In this document: positions 36,134-45,503 of the stretch, one piece after another
Position numbering within the stretch: the first letter of the stretch is position 1
How the letters are laid out: every line of letters starts with the position of its first letter
DNA from: Polynucleobacter sp. 31A-FELB
Lineage (GTDB): Bacteria; Pseudomonadota; Gammaproteobacteria; Burkholderiales; Burkholderiaceae
NCBI RefSeq assembly: GCF_018882405.1
Contig: NZ_JACVOO010000009.1
Coordinates: 24,379 to 88,378 of the forward strand
Length of the DNA stretch: 64,000 nucleotides
Direction: 5' to 3'
Position numbers and translations under genes: made by a program
The notes under the pieces: generated by a model
The model's input: only the letters and a program-made list of their open reading frames with translations
Databases searched by the model: none
Told to the model about the DNA's origin: nothing

Positions 36134-36580
36134 ATGTGCTCACTCAAGTACCTCATAATTACCTTTGTATTATTGCTATCTCAGCATGCTCATGCTGATG
36201 ACAATCGAAAGCACTATTACACCGATATCCCAGGCATTGAAGCTAATGTTCTAATCAAAACTACAACATCATGGAATGGTGCCAAGCTACCCGCATATGG
36301 GGAAGGTCAACCTGAAATCACCATCATCCGATATAGATTTGCACCGGGCGCATCAATACCAATGCATATGCACCCAGTCATTAATGCTGGCGTTTTACCT
36401 CAGGGTGAGCTACAAATCTTTACAAAAACTGGTGAAAAGATAGCCCTCAAATCCGGTGAGCCACTGGTTGAACTCTTTAAAGAATGGCACTACGGCTTAA
36501 ACCCAGGGACCGAACCAGTTGACTTAATTGTTGTCTATGCGGGAACGGTTGGAAGCCCTCTGACTATTCGTGAGAAGTAG
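36134..36580 (+). CDS. Secreted cupin-domain protein
   Basis: Small exported protein (148 aa from this start). The N-terminus CSLKYLIITFVLLLSQHAHA is a clear signal peptide, with probable cleavage AHA/DD. The body contains one cupin barrel: PGASIPMHMHPVINAGVLPQGELQIF gives the metal-binding His pair, with a second conserved region at EPLVELFKEWHYGLNPG. Substrate and enzymatic activity are unknown. I prefer the ATG at 36134 because the one at 36110 touches the pnt terminator's T run and would put eight charged residues before the signal peptide. A bidirectional terminator separates it from groEL. Confidence 0.75.
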   Translation: MCSLKYLIITFVLLLSQHAHADDNRKHYYTDIPGIEANVLIKTTTSWNGAKLPAYGEGQPEITIIRYRFAPGASIPMHMHPVINAGVLPQGELQIFTKTGEKIALKSGEPLVELFKEWHYGLNPGTEPVDLIVVYAGTVGSPLTIREK

Positions 36581-36606
36581 GCTTAGCAATCAATCTGATT
36601 CAGTAA

Positions 36607-36640
36607 TAAAAAACGCCTGGTCTTTTGAACCAGGCGTTTT
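36607..36640. terminator. Bidirectional terminator between the cupin gene and groEL
   Basis: The inverted repeat AAAACGCCTGGT / ACCAGGCGTTTT encloses a short loop, with A on one flank and T on the other, so it works on both strands. It lies between two convergent genes and ends groESL transcription. Confidence 0.92.
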
Positions 36641-36678
36641 AGTTTCTACAGCCAGATAGCTGAGGAAATTTGCAGCAA

Positions 36679-38346
<1,668 letters not shown>

Positions 38347-38357
38347 TTAGGTACCGA

Positions 38358-38648
38358 TTACTTCTGTACAACAGCCATGATGTCTTCTTCGCGCATTACG
38401 AGAAGCTCGTCGCTGCCGACCTTAACTGTTTGACCTGCATATTTGCCGAATAACACGCGATCGCCAACTTTGACGTCTGGTGCATTCAACTTGCCGCTGT
38501 CATCACGTTTGCCTGGACCAACTGCCAATACTTCGCCTTGATCTGGCTTTTCAGCAGCAGCGTCCGGAATGATGATTCCAGAGGCAGTTTTTGATTCTTG
38601 ATCTAAACGTTTAATGATTACGCGATCATGTAAAGGACGCAGATTCAT
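38358..38648 (-). CDS. groES: Co-chaperonin GroES
   Basis: 10-kDa lid of the GroEL cage. The 96-aa product begins [20 protein letters not shown] and has the mobile-loop region [16 protein letters not shown] and [16 protein letters not shown]. The start has a strong GGAGAAGG ribosome-binding site. It is first in the groESL operon; its promoter and a CIRCE operator lie about 110-165 bp upstream. Confidence 0.98.
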   Translation of the reverse strand: MNLRPLHDRVIIKRLDQESKTASGIIIPDAAAEKPDQGEVLAVGPGKRDDSGKLNAPDVKVGDRVLFGKYAGQTVKVGSDELLVMREEDIMAVVQK

Positions 38649-38757
38649 TCCTTCTCCTATGTTAGTAAGTGTTAACTAATTAAAAAACCAATATAAATCA
38701 ATGTGTTGCAATCTCTTAACACGAAGGCAATAAGCTTTTCAGCTGAATAAGCCTGTT

Positions 38758-38784
38758 TTAGCACTCGCGTGTAGTGAGTGCTGA
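38758..38784. promoter_or_regulatory. CIRCE operator (HrcA binding site)
   Basis: TTAGCACTC at 38758-38766, a 9-bp spacer, then GAGTGCTGA at 38776-38784. This matches the CIRCE consensus TTAGCACTC-N9-GAGTGCTAA with a single mismatch. It sits just downstream of the groESL -10 element, where bound HrcA would block transcription. The repressor gene itself begins at 478 in this window. Confidence 0.95.
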
Positions 38785-38813
38785 TTATATAGGTCTGATT
38801 CCAGGGATTTCAA
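38784..38813 (-). promoter_or_regulatory. Sigma-70-type groESL promoter
   Basis: On the minus strand, TTGAAA (38808-38813) and TATAAT (38784-38789) are separated by 18 bp. The CIRCE element begins at the downstream edge of the -10 box, so the start point lies inside the operator. The 5' leader to groES would be about 130 nt. Confidence 0.75.
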
Positions 38814-38832
38814 GAGCAAATTCACCTTAAAT

Positions 38833-38862
38833 TTCAAATGGGCATCCTGCACTTTCTATAAT
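38833..38862 (+). promoter_or_regulatory. Candidate promoter of the EAL/response regulator/kinase operon
   Basis: A perfect TATAAT at 38857-38862 with a weak TTCAAA at 38833-38838, 18 bp apart. It points away from groESL and is about 100 bp upstream of the EAL gene. The -35 is poor, which fits a promoter needing an activator, but this is inference. Confidence 0.45.
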
Positions 38863-38874
38863 GGAGGCAGGCAA

Positions 38875-38890
38875 GTAGGGAGATTCCTAC
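38875..38890. promoter_or_regulatory. Inverted repeat GTAGG-N6-CCTAC, possible operator
   Basis: A short dyad lies 12 bp downstream of the TATAAT box and well before the EAL gene. The position is suitable for autoregulation by the response regulator encoded in the same operon. The arms are only 5 bp, so chance is possible. Confidence 0.3.
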
Positions 38891-38966
38891 ACATAAATAA
38901 GCCTTAAGCCCTTACCCCTCCAATCTGTCCTGCCTAGACTGGCTATTCAATGATTGGAGAATGCTG

Positions 38967-39779
38967 ATGAGCCCGAAATCCCGGCTGTACACGCTTGTAA
39001 AGGCTTGGAAGAACAAACCCTTCCACGAAGTGCGCGATGCCTGCGGCCAGCCTTGGCTTGGTCTTAGCGGCGAAGCGCTCGAAGAACACCAATCCTGGTC
39101 CCAGCGACAAGCGATTAGTAACGAACCCATCTTTAACAGCCAAGGAACTAAGCTGACGAGCTCTTTATTTAGACCATTACTTACCGCCACCGACACACAG
39201 CTCCTCAGACTATTCATGGAGGGCTTGGACACTATTACGTATTGGTACCGTAGTGGTCGCTTCATTCCAGGCATCTTGCCTATTCCAGCGCAACATCTAG
39301 CCTCCGGTAACTTTATAGATGCCTTGAGTGACCTGATTTTGAATTCTCGACTACCTGTTGGTCTTGTGAGTTTGGGCGCGCACAAGCTCAACGAGCTTGA
39401 CTCCATGAATTCCTGCATGGAAGGTCTATTACGCATGCGCCGCCTTGGCGTCTTAATCCATGCCCTCGATTTTTGTGGTGCCAGCTCACAAATTCAATGG
39501 ATTGAGCAAATAGAGCCAGAGGGTATTCATATTGAGATGGGGCAATTTCGTACTGATGGCTTACCAAACGAAATGATTTCGCTTGGTCAGAAATTCCATA
39601 CCCAAATCTATGCCAGCAACATCACCCTGGTGAAGGATTTAGAAAATGTCATGGCAATGGGAGCGCACCACTGTTATGGCGGACTAATGATGCCACCGGT
39701 AAGTCGACATCAAATGCTACACACGAGCGATAGCCGCATCGCTAAAGCCATTTTTTCGCTGCACCCTCATAAAACCTAA
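38967..39779 (+). CDS. Degenerate EAL-domain protein (BvgR-like position)
   Basis: 270-aa cytoplasmic protein that reads as an EAL-domain fold without its catalytic residues. The segment LDFCGASSQIQWIEQIEPEG corresponds to the usual DDFGTGYSSL...LPVD region and HHCYGGLMMPPVS to the QGYYFSRPLP region, but the EAL signature itself and the metal-binding Asp pair are absent. It is therefore probably a non-hydrolytic regulator. The ATG at 38967 has GGAG 7 bp upstream; an ATG at 38961 is too close to that SD. It precedes a response regulator by 13 bp. In Bordetella an EAL protein (BvgR) is encoded beside bvgAS, which this arrangement recalls. Confidence 0.7.
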   Translation: MSPKSRLYTLVKAWKNKPFHEVRDACGQPWLGLSGEALEEHQSWSQRQAISNEPIFNSQGTKLTSSLFRPLLTATDTQLLRLFMEGLDTITYWYRSGRFIPGILPIPAQHLASGNFIDALSDLILNSRLPVGLVSLGAHKLNELDSMNSCMEGLLRMRRLGVLIHALDFCGASSQIQWIEQIEPEGIHIEMGQFRTDGLPNEMISLGQKFHTQIYASNITLVKDLENVMAMGAHHCYGGLMMPPVSRHQMLHTSDSRIAKAIFSLHPHKT

Positions 39780-39792
39780 ACGGAGACAAGTA

Positions 39793-40416
39793 ATGAGAAA
39801 ACGCGTGATGTTGGTAGATGACCATCCAGCTATGCTGATGGCATTAAAAAGTATGTTGCAGGATCAATTGCTTTTTGAGATAGCAGGACAGGCACAGCAT
39901 GGGGAGGAATGTCTACGCTCAATCAAAGAAGTAAATCCGAATATGGTGATTCTAGATTTGGATATGCCCAAGACGGACGGCTTTGATGTCATCCGCCGAA
40001 TTGGTTTGATGCATCCAGAAGTTCGCATTTTGGTCCTATCCAGTCTGGATGAAGCAGTCTATGGCGGCAGAGTGCGATCCTTGGGTGCCCATGGCTTTGT
40101 CAATAAGACCGCTGGGGCTGATGTCATTTTGGCTGCATGCGTTGCTATTTCGCAGGGATATACCTTCTTCACACACGGGAAGAACGGTAATACCTCCTTA
40201 AGCGATAACGATAAGTTGGCATTGATATCTGATCGTGAACTGCAGGTCATGAAGTATCTCGGAAAAGGGAATACGAACCAACAGATATCAGACCTACTGC
40301 ACATTAGTAATAAGACGGTGGCAACCTACAAGACCAGAGTCTTTGACAAACTAGGCATTAACAATATTGCCGATTTGATCTTGTTCTGCCGCATGAACAA
40401 CATCATCGAAAGCTAA
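39793..40416 (+). CDS. NarL/LuxR-type response regulator (BvgA/EvgA-like)
   Basis: 207-aa two-component regulator. The receiver domain (residues 1-120) has the acidic pair LVDDHPAM, phospho-acceptor Asp55 in MVILDLDMPKTDGF, the conserved Ser in LVLSSLDEA and the Lys in FVNKTAGA. The C-terminal LuxR-type helix-turn-helix is SDRELQVMKYLGKGNTNQQI followed by SNKTVATYKTRVFDKLGI, closely patterned on BvgA/EvgA. A GGAG SD precedes the ATG. It ends 7 bp before the hybrid kinase gene, which is surely its partner. Targets are unknown. Confidence 0.9.
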   Translation: MRKRVMLVDDHPAMLMALKSMLQDQLLFEIAGQAQHGEECLRSIKEVNPNMVILDLDMPKTDGFDVIRRIGLMHPEVRILVLSSLDEAVYGGRVRSLGAHGFVNKTAGADVILAACVAISQGYTFFTHGKNGNTSLSDNDKLALISDRELQVMKYLGKGNTNQQISDLLHISNKTVATYKTRVFDKLGINNIADLILFCRMNNIIES

Positions 40417-40423
40417 AGTTGGT

Positions 40424-42853
40424 ATGCATCGATTTATATTGAAAAAAGTATTTTCTCTCTGCTGCATCTATGGAGGCCTAGTGCATGCTGGGCCTTTTAG
40501 TACGGTAGAGCAATCATGGATCGATGCCCGCCCAATCGTACGATTTAGTATTCATGAAAAATATGCGCCTTATCTCGCCGAATCCAATAAAGGAGAAAGT
40601 GCAGGGCCATTTAAATCCCTCTTGTCGAGAATGGAAGAGTGCACCCGACAGCAATATGTTCCCGTATGGAGAAAAACAGATTCAGAAGGTTTGAAGCAAC
40701 TCAGCAGAGGCGAAGTAGATTTCATCATTGATCCACCAAGCATTGATGATCACGTATTGCAATTCGGGTCCTTATCAGAAGCCATCTTTTGGGGGCATGA
40801 TGTTATTGTCACTAAAACCTCAAGCAATCTGGACTCAGTCAATCTCAAAATCGCCTACTTTGATCGGGGTCTTGAGAATGCACCTACCAGTGCTGATAAC
40901 TATGATCAAAACCAAGAAACACAATCAGCTAAAGCCTTAATTCAATCACTCGTTAAAAGCGATATCGAGGCGCTAGTCATGCCTATTCGCTTGGCGCGTC
41001 GATTACTAGAAGAGTATCAAAATTCAGACTTAAAAATAGATGGGCTATACAGCCGAGATCCTTTTGCTTATCGATGGTTGATATCCGATCACGCCGCTCC
41101 TTTACAGAATATATTGAGTCACTTTCTCGAGGACTTAGATCCCATTGCTTCTCGCCAACTCTTTGCACTAGAAAGTGAGTCTAGACAAAAATCAAGCATG
41201 CTACCTTGGCTGGGCGCCATCCTCCTCTTCCTTTTTGGTGGGACGATGTTTTACCAACTCCAAAGAAAGTATTTTCATCAGAAGCAAGCTACCGTTGAAT
41301 TACTGCACTCCAAGGAGTTAGCCGAAAAAGCAAATGCGGCTAAGTCTGCTTTTCTAGCAACTATGAGCCATGAAATTCGTACGCCGATGAATGCCATTCT
41401 CGGAGTACAAGAACTACTCCTGGGCAGCGAGCAGTTTCCTCAAAAAGATAAGTCGCTATTAAAGAGCGCTCAAGCGTCAGCCGAATCTCTTTTGGGCATG
41501 CTCAATCAAGTGTTGGATATTTCCAAAATTGAAGCCGGCAAACTCACTCTGAATTTAGAGCCTTGTAATCCACATCAATTGATTATGGATATTCATACCG
41601 CGTTTTCAACGGTAGCTAAGAAACAGGGGCTATTACTCCACACTTCGATTGACCCAAGAATCGCTGAAGTCCTCATGATTGACTCCTTGCGCCTGCGCCA
41701 AGTGCTTCAGAATTTACTCAGCAATGCAATTAAGTTCACTACGGAGGGTGAGGTGTACTTCTCCATCACTGTCCTTGCGGACGATCATGCAGGCCAATTA
41801 CTCGAGTTCAGGGTGATTGATACCGGGGTAGGCATGGGCAGTGAGCAAATCAAATTAGCTCTACAGGCCTTTGAGCAATTGCCCATTACTCAAGACTCAT
41901 CTCTATCAGAGCAAGAGAGAGGCACAGGGCTTGGACTGACCATCACCAATCATCTGGTGAACTCCATGAACAGCCACCTCTATTTTGAGAGTGCTCCAGG
42001 CTTTGGAAGCAATATTCACTTTTCAGTAGCCTTTCCTAGAACGAGCATTGCCGCTCCCCAGGTTACTGACTTTGATTCACTCGCAGCGTCATCCAGAAGT
42101 TTGATCTCGAAAAGAGCAAGCCGAAAAAGCTGTGGCATTCATGCTTTGGTAGTCGAAGATCACCCAGCCAGCCGCCAAATTTTGTCCCTGCAATTAGAAG
42201 CGCTTGGCATCAATACTTGCGTTTGTGAAAATGCAACGGCGGCACTAGAGTTACTAGAAGACCATCACTTTGATCTTATGCTGACAGATCAATCCATGCC
42301 TGGCATGCAAGGTTCTGAATTAGCTAAACAAATTCGATCTCAAGGCAATCGTGACCTCATCATCATTGGTGTCACTGCCGACATTTACGCCTTAGACTCT
42401 CGCCATCAATTTTTATCCTCTGGGATGAATGGTGTACTTATCAAACCACTAAGCTTGGGCGCTCTTGAGAATGAACTCTTGCGCTATTTTGAAACCAGCC
42501 AAGAGCCCGCCGCTCCTAATGAGGTCTATTCATTCGATGCATTTTCCAATCTCATCAAAGACGACCCACTCCAAATCATTGTGATCCTCGAGGAGATAGA
42601 AAAGGTGCATTTAGATGCGCTGGATCAACTAGCCGCTCACAATAGTAAAACCCCAATAGATGAGAAGCAGTTTCAGGGTCTAGTTCATAAAGTCAAAGGT
42701 GGGGCGCAGTTGCTACAAGCTACTGGATTTATCCATGCCTGTGAATTACTTGAAGTTGAAGGACCGCTTTCAGGGCGCCTTGAGCGATTCACCAATCTTC
42801 TCAAAGAACAAAACCAAACTATCGACATCTACAAGAAAAGATACCAACATTAA
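40424..42853 (+). CDS. Hybrid sensor histidine kinase with periplasmic SBP domain (BvgS/EvgS-like)
   Basis: 809-aa phosphorelay kinase. Order: signal peptide (cleavage near VHA/GPF, residue 22), one periplasmic SBP_bac_3-like domain (about 35-250), membrane helix (about 259-278), HisKA with His316 in FLATMSHEIRTPMNAIL, HATPase (LLSNAIKFTTEG, DTGVGMG, GTGLGLTITNHLV), receiver with Asp622 in LMLTDQSMPGMQG, and HPt with His755 in LVHKVKGGAQLL. BvgS and EvgS have two periplasmic Venus-flytrap domains, and BvgS also a PAS domain; here there is a single flytrap and no PAS, making a compact version. The ligand is unknown. It is co-transcribed with the response regulator. Confidence 0.9.
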   Translation: MHRFILKKVFSLCCIYGGLVHAGPFSTVEQSWIDARPIVRFSIHEKYAPYLAESNKGESAGPFKSLLSRMEECTRQQYVPVWRKTDSEGLKQLSRGEVDFIIDPPSIDDHVLQFGSLSEAIFWGHDVIVTKTSSNLDSVNLKIAYFDRGLENAPTSADNYDQNQETQSAKALIQSLVKSDIEALVMPIRLARRLLEEYQNSDLKIDGLYSRDPFAYRWLISDHAAPLQNILSHFLEDLDPIASRQLFALESESRQKSSMLPWLGAILLFLFGGTMFYQLQRKYFHQKQATVELLHSKELAEKANAAKSAFLATMSHEIRTPMNAILGVQELLLGSEQFPQKDKSLLKSAQASAESLLGMLNQVLDISKIEAGKLTLNLEPCNPHQLIMDIHTAFSTVAKKQGLLLHTSIDPRIAEVLMIDSLRLRQVLQNLLSNAIKFTTEGEVYFSITVLADDHAGQLLEFRVIDTGVGMGSEQIKLALQAFEQLPITQDSSLSEQERGTGLGLTITNHLVNSMNSHLYFESAPGFGSNIHFSVAFPRTSIAAPQVTDFDSLAASSRSLISKRASRKSCGIHALVVEDHPASRQILSLQLEALGINTCVCENATAALELLEDHHFDLMLTDQSMPGMQGSELAKQIRSQGNRDLIIIGVTADIYALDSRHQFLSSGMNGVLIKPLSLGALENELLRYFETSQEPAAPNEVYSFDAFSNLIKDDPLQIIVILEEIEKVHLDALDQLAAHNSKTPIDEKQFQGLVHKVKGGAQLLQATGFIHACELLEVEGPLSGRLERFTNLLKEQNQTIDIYKKRYQH

Positions 42854-42901
42854 TTTGAAGCTCTTGTAGGTGATTGAGCCGCAAGGTTTATCCTATAGGG
42901 A

Positions 42902-44461
42902 ATGCGCACCAAGAACATTTCATCCTCTACCGCCGCCTTACTAGCCGGTCTATTGACCTGCCTACTGCTCGGCCCAAAGACTTATTCGGCTGATCTGGTG
43001 TCCCAAGAGACCGCTTTAAAGTACATCCCCAAAGCTGTAGCTGCGAGCCTTGAAAAAAATCAGATCCCCAAAGAGGCGATCAGCATTTCAGTAGTTGAAA
43101 TTGAGCCAGGTCGCCCAGGGAAAGTAACTGCAAAAACCGAAGTGGATTGGCGCTCTAAGCAGGCCATGAACCCTGCCTCTACGATGAAGCTCGTCACCAC
43201 CCTCACGGGCTTAGATGTGCTTGGACCTCAATATCGCTGGCGCACGAATATCTATACCGATGGACTTATTCGTCAAGGTACTCTCAAAGGCAATCTGTAT
43301 TTGCAAGGTACTGGCGATCCAAAGCTAGTTCCTGAAGAGTTCGCCAAGATGATGAAGGCCCTACAAAATCTGGGCATTCAGAAAATCGATGGCAATCTGT
43401 TCTTTGATAGAAGCGCTTATGCACCCAATGTCATGGAGCACAACACCATCGACGGCGAATCGCTGCGCGCCTATAACGTGCCACCCGATCCCCTGCTATA
43501 CGCCTTTAGAACGCTTTCATTTCAACTGGGTAAATCGCGTACTGCAGACTTTATTGATATTGGCTATACGCCGCCACTATCCCAACTCAAAGTGATCAAC
43601 CAAATGCAATTAGTTGATCAGTCCTGCGATAACTGGAAAAGCAATATTCGCTTTAACCTTGATCCCGAAGGAGATGGGGCCACTACCAACCAACTCCTGA
43701 CTGCGCAGTTCTCCGGCAGCTTTCCGAATACCTGTAAGGGAGTGAACTACAACGTTGTTGCTTTGGATGCCAACACCTTTCTTACTCAAGGTTTTGCTGC
43801 AGCCTGGGAATTATCTGGCGGAACTTGGACTCAAGCACCCACCGGAAAGTCTAGCGCCGTCCCTCTGGCAGCGCGGTTACTGTTGCAGTTTGAAGGCATT
43901 CCTTTGGCTGATGACGTACAAGACATTAATAAGTATTCAAATAACGTCATGGCCAGACAACTCATGCTGACCTTAGCCTTGGAGAAGATGGGTAAACCAG
44001 CGACCACTGAAAATGGGGAGCTTGTAATACAGAGTTGGTTAAAGGGACTGGGACTTCAGTTCCCGGAACTCGTGATCGAGAACGGCTCCGGCCTATCACG
44101 CAACGAAGCAATCTCTGCCGAGCATATGACGCAATTATTGGTTGCAGCTCGAAACTTACCTGTAGCAGATACTTTTTATAACAGCCTACCGATTGCAGGT
44201 ACAGATGGCACGATGCGTAATCGCCTCATGGCACATTTACGAAAATTTTTGCATTTAAAGAAAAGGCCTGAGGCGCGAATCAAGACGGGATCACTTGCCG
44301 ATGTCAGGGCAATCTCTGGATACGTGATGAGCAAATCTGGAAAGATGTATGCAGTGACTTCATTCATTAACCACCCCAATGCTTGGAGAGGTTTAGAGGC
44401 GCATGATCAATTATTGGCGTGGCTACTAGATGATGGTCCAGAGCCAAAACAAGCGCGCTGA
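42902..44461 (+). CDS. dacB: D-alanyl-D-alanine carboxypeptidase/endopeptidase (PBP4 family)
   Basis: Periplasmic low-molecular-weight penicillin-binding protein (peptidase S13) trimming or cleaving peptidoglycan peptides. The 519-aa protein starts with a signal peptide ending near TYSA/DL. The active-site triads are present: Ser93-Thr-Met-Lys96 (NPASTMKLV), KYSNNVMARQ (SxN) and IKTGSLADVRAISGY (KTG). Length fits PBP4. Its 3' end overlaps the convergent sua5-type gene by 55 bp, so the last ~18 codons of both genes share DNA. Confidence 0.93.
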   Translation: MRTKNISSSTAALLAGLLTCLLLGPKTYSADLVSQETALKYIPKAVAASLEKNQIPKEAISISVVEIEPGRPGKVTAKTEVDWRSKQAMNPASTMKLVTTLTGLDVLGPQYRWRTNIYTDGLIRQGTLKGNLYLQGTGDPKLVPEEFAKMMKALQNLGIQKIDGNLFFDRSAYAPNVMEHNTIDGESLRAYNVPPDPLLYAFRTLSFQLGKSRTADFIDIGYTPPLSQLKVINQMQLVDQSCDNWKSNIRFNLDPEGDGATTNQLLTAQFSGSFPNTCKGVNYNVVALDANTFLTQGFAAAWELSGGTWTQAPTGKSSAVPLAARLLLQFEGIPLADDVQDINKYSNNVMARQLMLTLALEKMGKPATTENGELVIQSWLKGLGLQFPELVIENGSGLSRNEAISAEHMTQLLVAARNLPVADTFYNSLPIAGTDGTMRNRLMAHLRKFLHLKKRPEARIKTGSLADVRAISGYVMSKSGKMYAVTSFINHPNAWRGLEAHDQLLAWLLDDGPEPKQAR

Positions 44462-45501
44462 AGTCGGTCTCTGACGCCATCCCATTCCTCGCCTGCTGGC
44501 GGTTCTGGAAATAAAATTAAATCCCAACCCTGCTGATCTAAGTCTCGCAAAGAACGATACAAACGACTTGCAAATGTAGTGCTATCGCTTGGCACAATCA
44601 CTTCCTCAAAATGCACAGATGGATGTCCATCCTCACCTAAAGAAGAATCTGAATCCCATACCGCAACTGCTACCCGTGACTTGATATCCGGGAACTCACT
44701 CAAGGCATCTAAGACTCTGCCTGGCGCATACATTCTTAATGGAGTTGTCGGGGCGTAATGGGCACGCAGGCTACCTGAGACTCTTGGCAGGCCATCGTCT
44801 TGCTTAGTTGAGTTGAGTTCACCAGGTAAATAAACTTTGATACCCGTCTTAGAAAAAATTTCTCCAGGAGTAATCAAGCCTGGACGCAATAAGACCGGAT
44901 GATCACCGGAAGATAAATCAATAATGGTCGATTCAATACCGACTTCGCAATCACCACCATCCAAAATCATCAGGTCTAACATGCCTTCAAATTCGCTACG
45001 GACATCGGCAGCTCTCGTAGGAGATACTTTTCCGAAACGATTCGCAGAGGGGGCTACTACTCCACCCTTAAATTTACGGAGTAACTCTTGCGCAATCGGA
45101 TGGGCAGGCGCCCGAATCGCTACCGTATCCTGACCACCAGTAAGTTCATTTAAAACGCTTTTATCTTTTTTAAAGACTAGAGTTAGTGGACCCGGCCAAA
45201 AAGCATTGATGAGTTTTAATGCGTCCTCTGATAAGTCCCTAACCCAGGGCGCTAAAACCGGAAGCCAATCAACTTGCGCCTGATCAAACTTGTCAGGGGC
45301 TGCTATGTGAACAATTAACGGGTGATTAGATGGTCTGCCCTTGGCAGTAAAAATCTGTTTGATTGCATCAGGGTTCTTTGCATCCGCGCCCAAGCCGTAA
45401 ACCGTCTCAGTTGGGAAGGCGACTAAGCCACCATCTCGCAAATTTTGTACTGCTTCGTTAATTACCGCAGATGAATGCAGTGCGCTACTATCGCTGGACA
45501 T
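44407..45501 (-). CDS. L-threonylcarbamoyladenylate synthase (Sua5 type)
   Basis: Makes threonylcarbamoyl-AMP for the universal t6A37 modification of ANN-decoding tRNAs. The 364-aa protein has an N-terminal YrdC domain (GLVAFPTETVYGLGADA, KGRPSNHPLIVHI, APSANRFGKVSPT) and an additional C-terminal Sua5 domain (LPRVSGSLRAHYAPTTPL onwards), so it is the long Sua5 form and not the short TsaC. It is last in the pgk-to-purK run, 2 bp after purK, and overlaps dacB tail to tail by 55 bp. Confidence 0.93.
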   Translation of the reverse strand: MSSDSSALHSSAVINEAVQNLRDGGLVAFPTETVYGLGADAKNPDAIKQIFTAKGRPSNHPLIVHIAAPDKFDQAQVDWLPVLAPWVRDLSEDALKLINAFWPGPLTLVFKKDKSVLNELTGGQDTVAIRAPAHPIAQELLRKFKGGVVAPSANRFGKVSPTRAADVRSEFEGMLDLMILDGGDCEVGIESTIIDLSSGDHPVLLRPGLITPGEIFSKTGIKVYLPGELNSTKQDDGLPRVSGSLRAHYAPTTPLRMYAPGRVLDALSEFPDIKSRVAVAVWDSDSSLGEDGHPSVHFEEVIVPSDSTTFASRLYRSLRDLDQQGWDLILFPEPPAGEEWDGVRDRLQRACFGSGPSSSSHANN

Positions 45502-45503
45502 TT

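Noticed and set aside
38912..39436. 174-aa open frame antisense to the EAL-like gene
   Set aside because: The plus-strand gene has a good SD and sits in an operon; the antisense product looks random and lacks a start signal.
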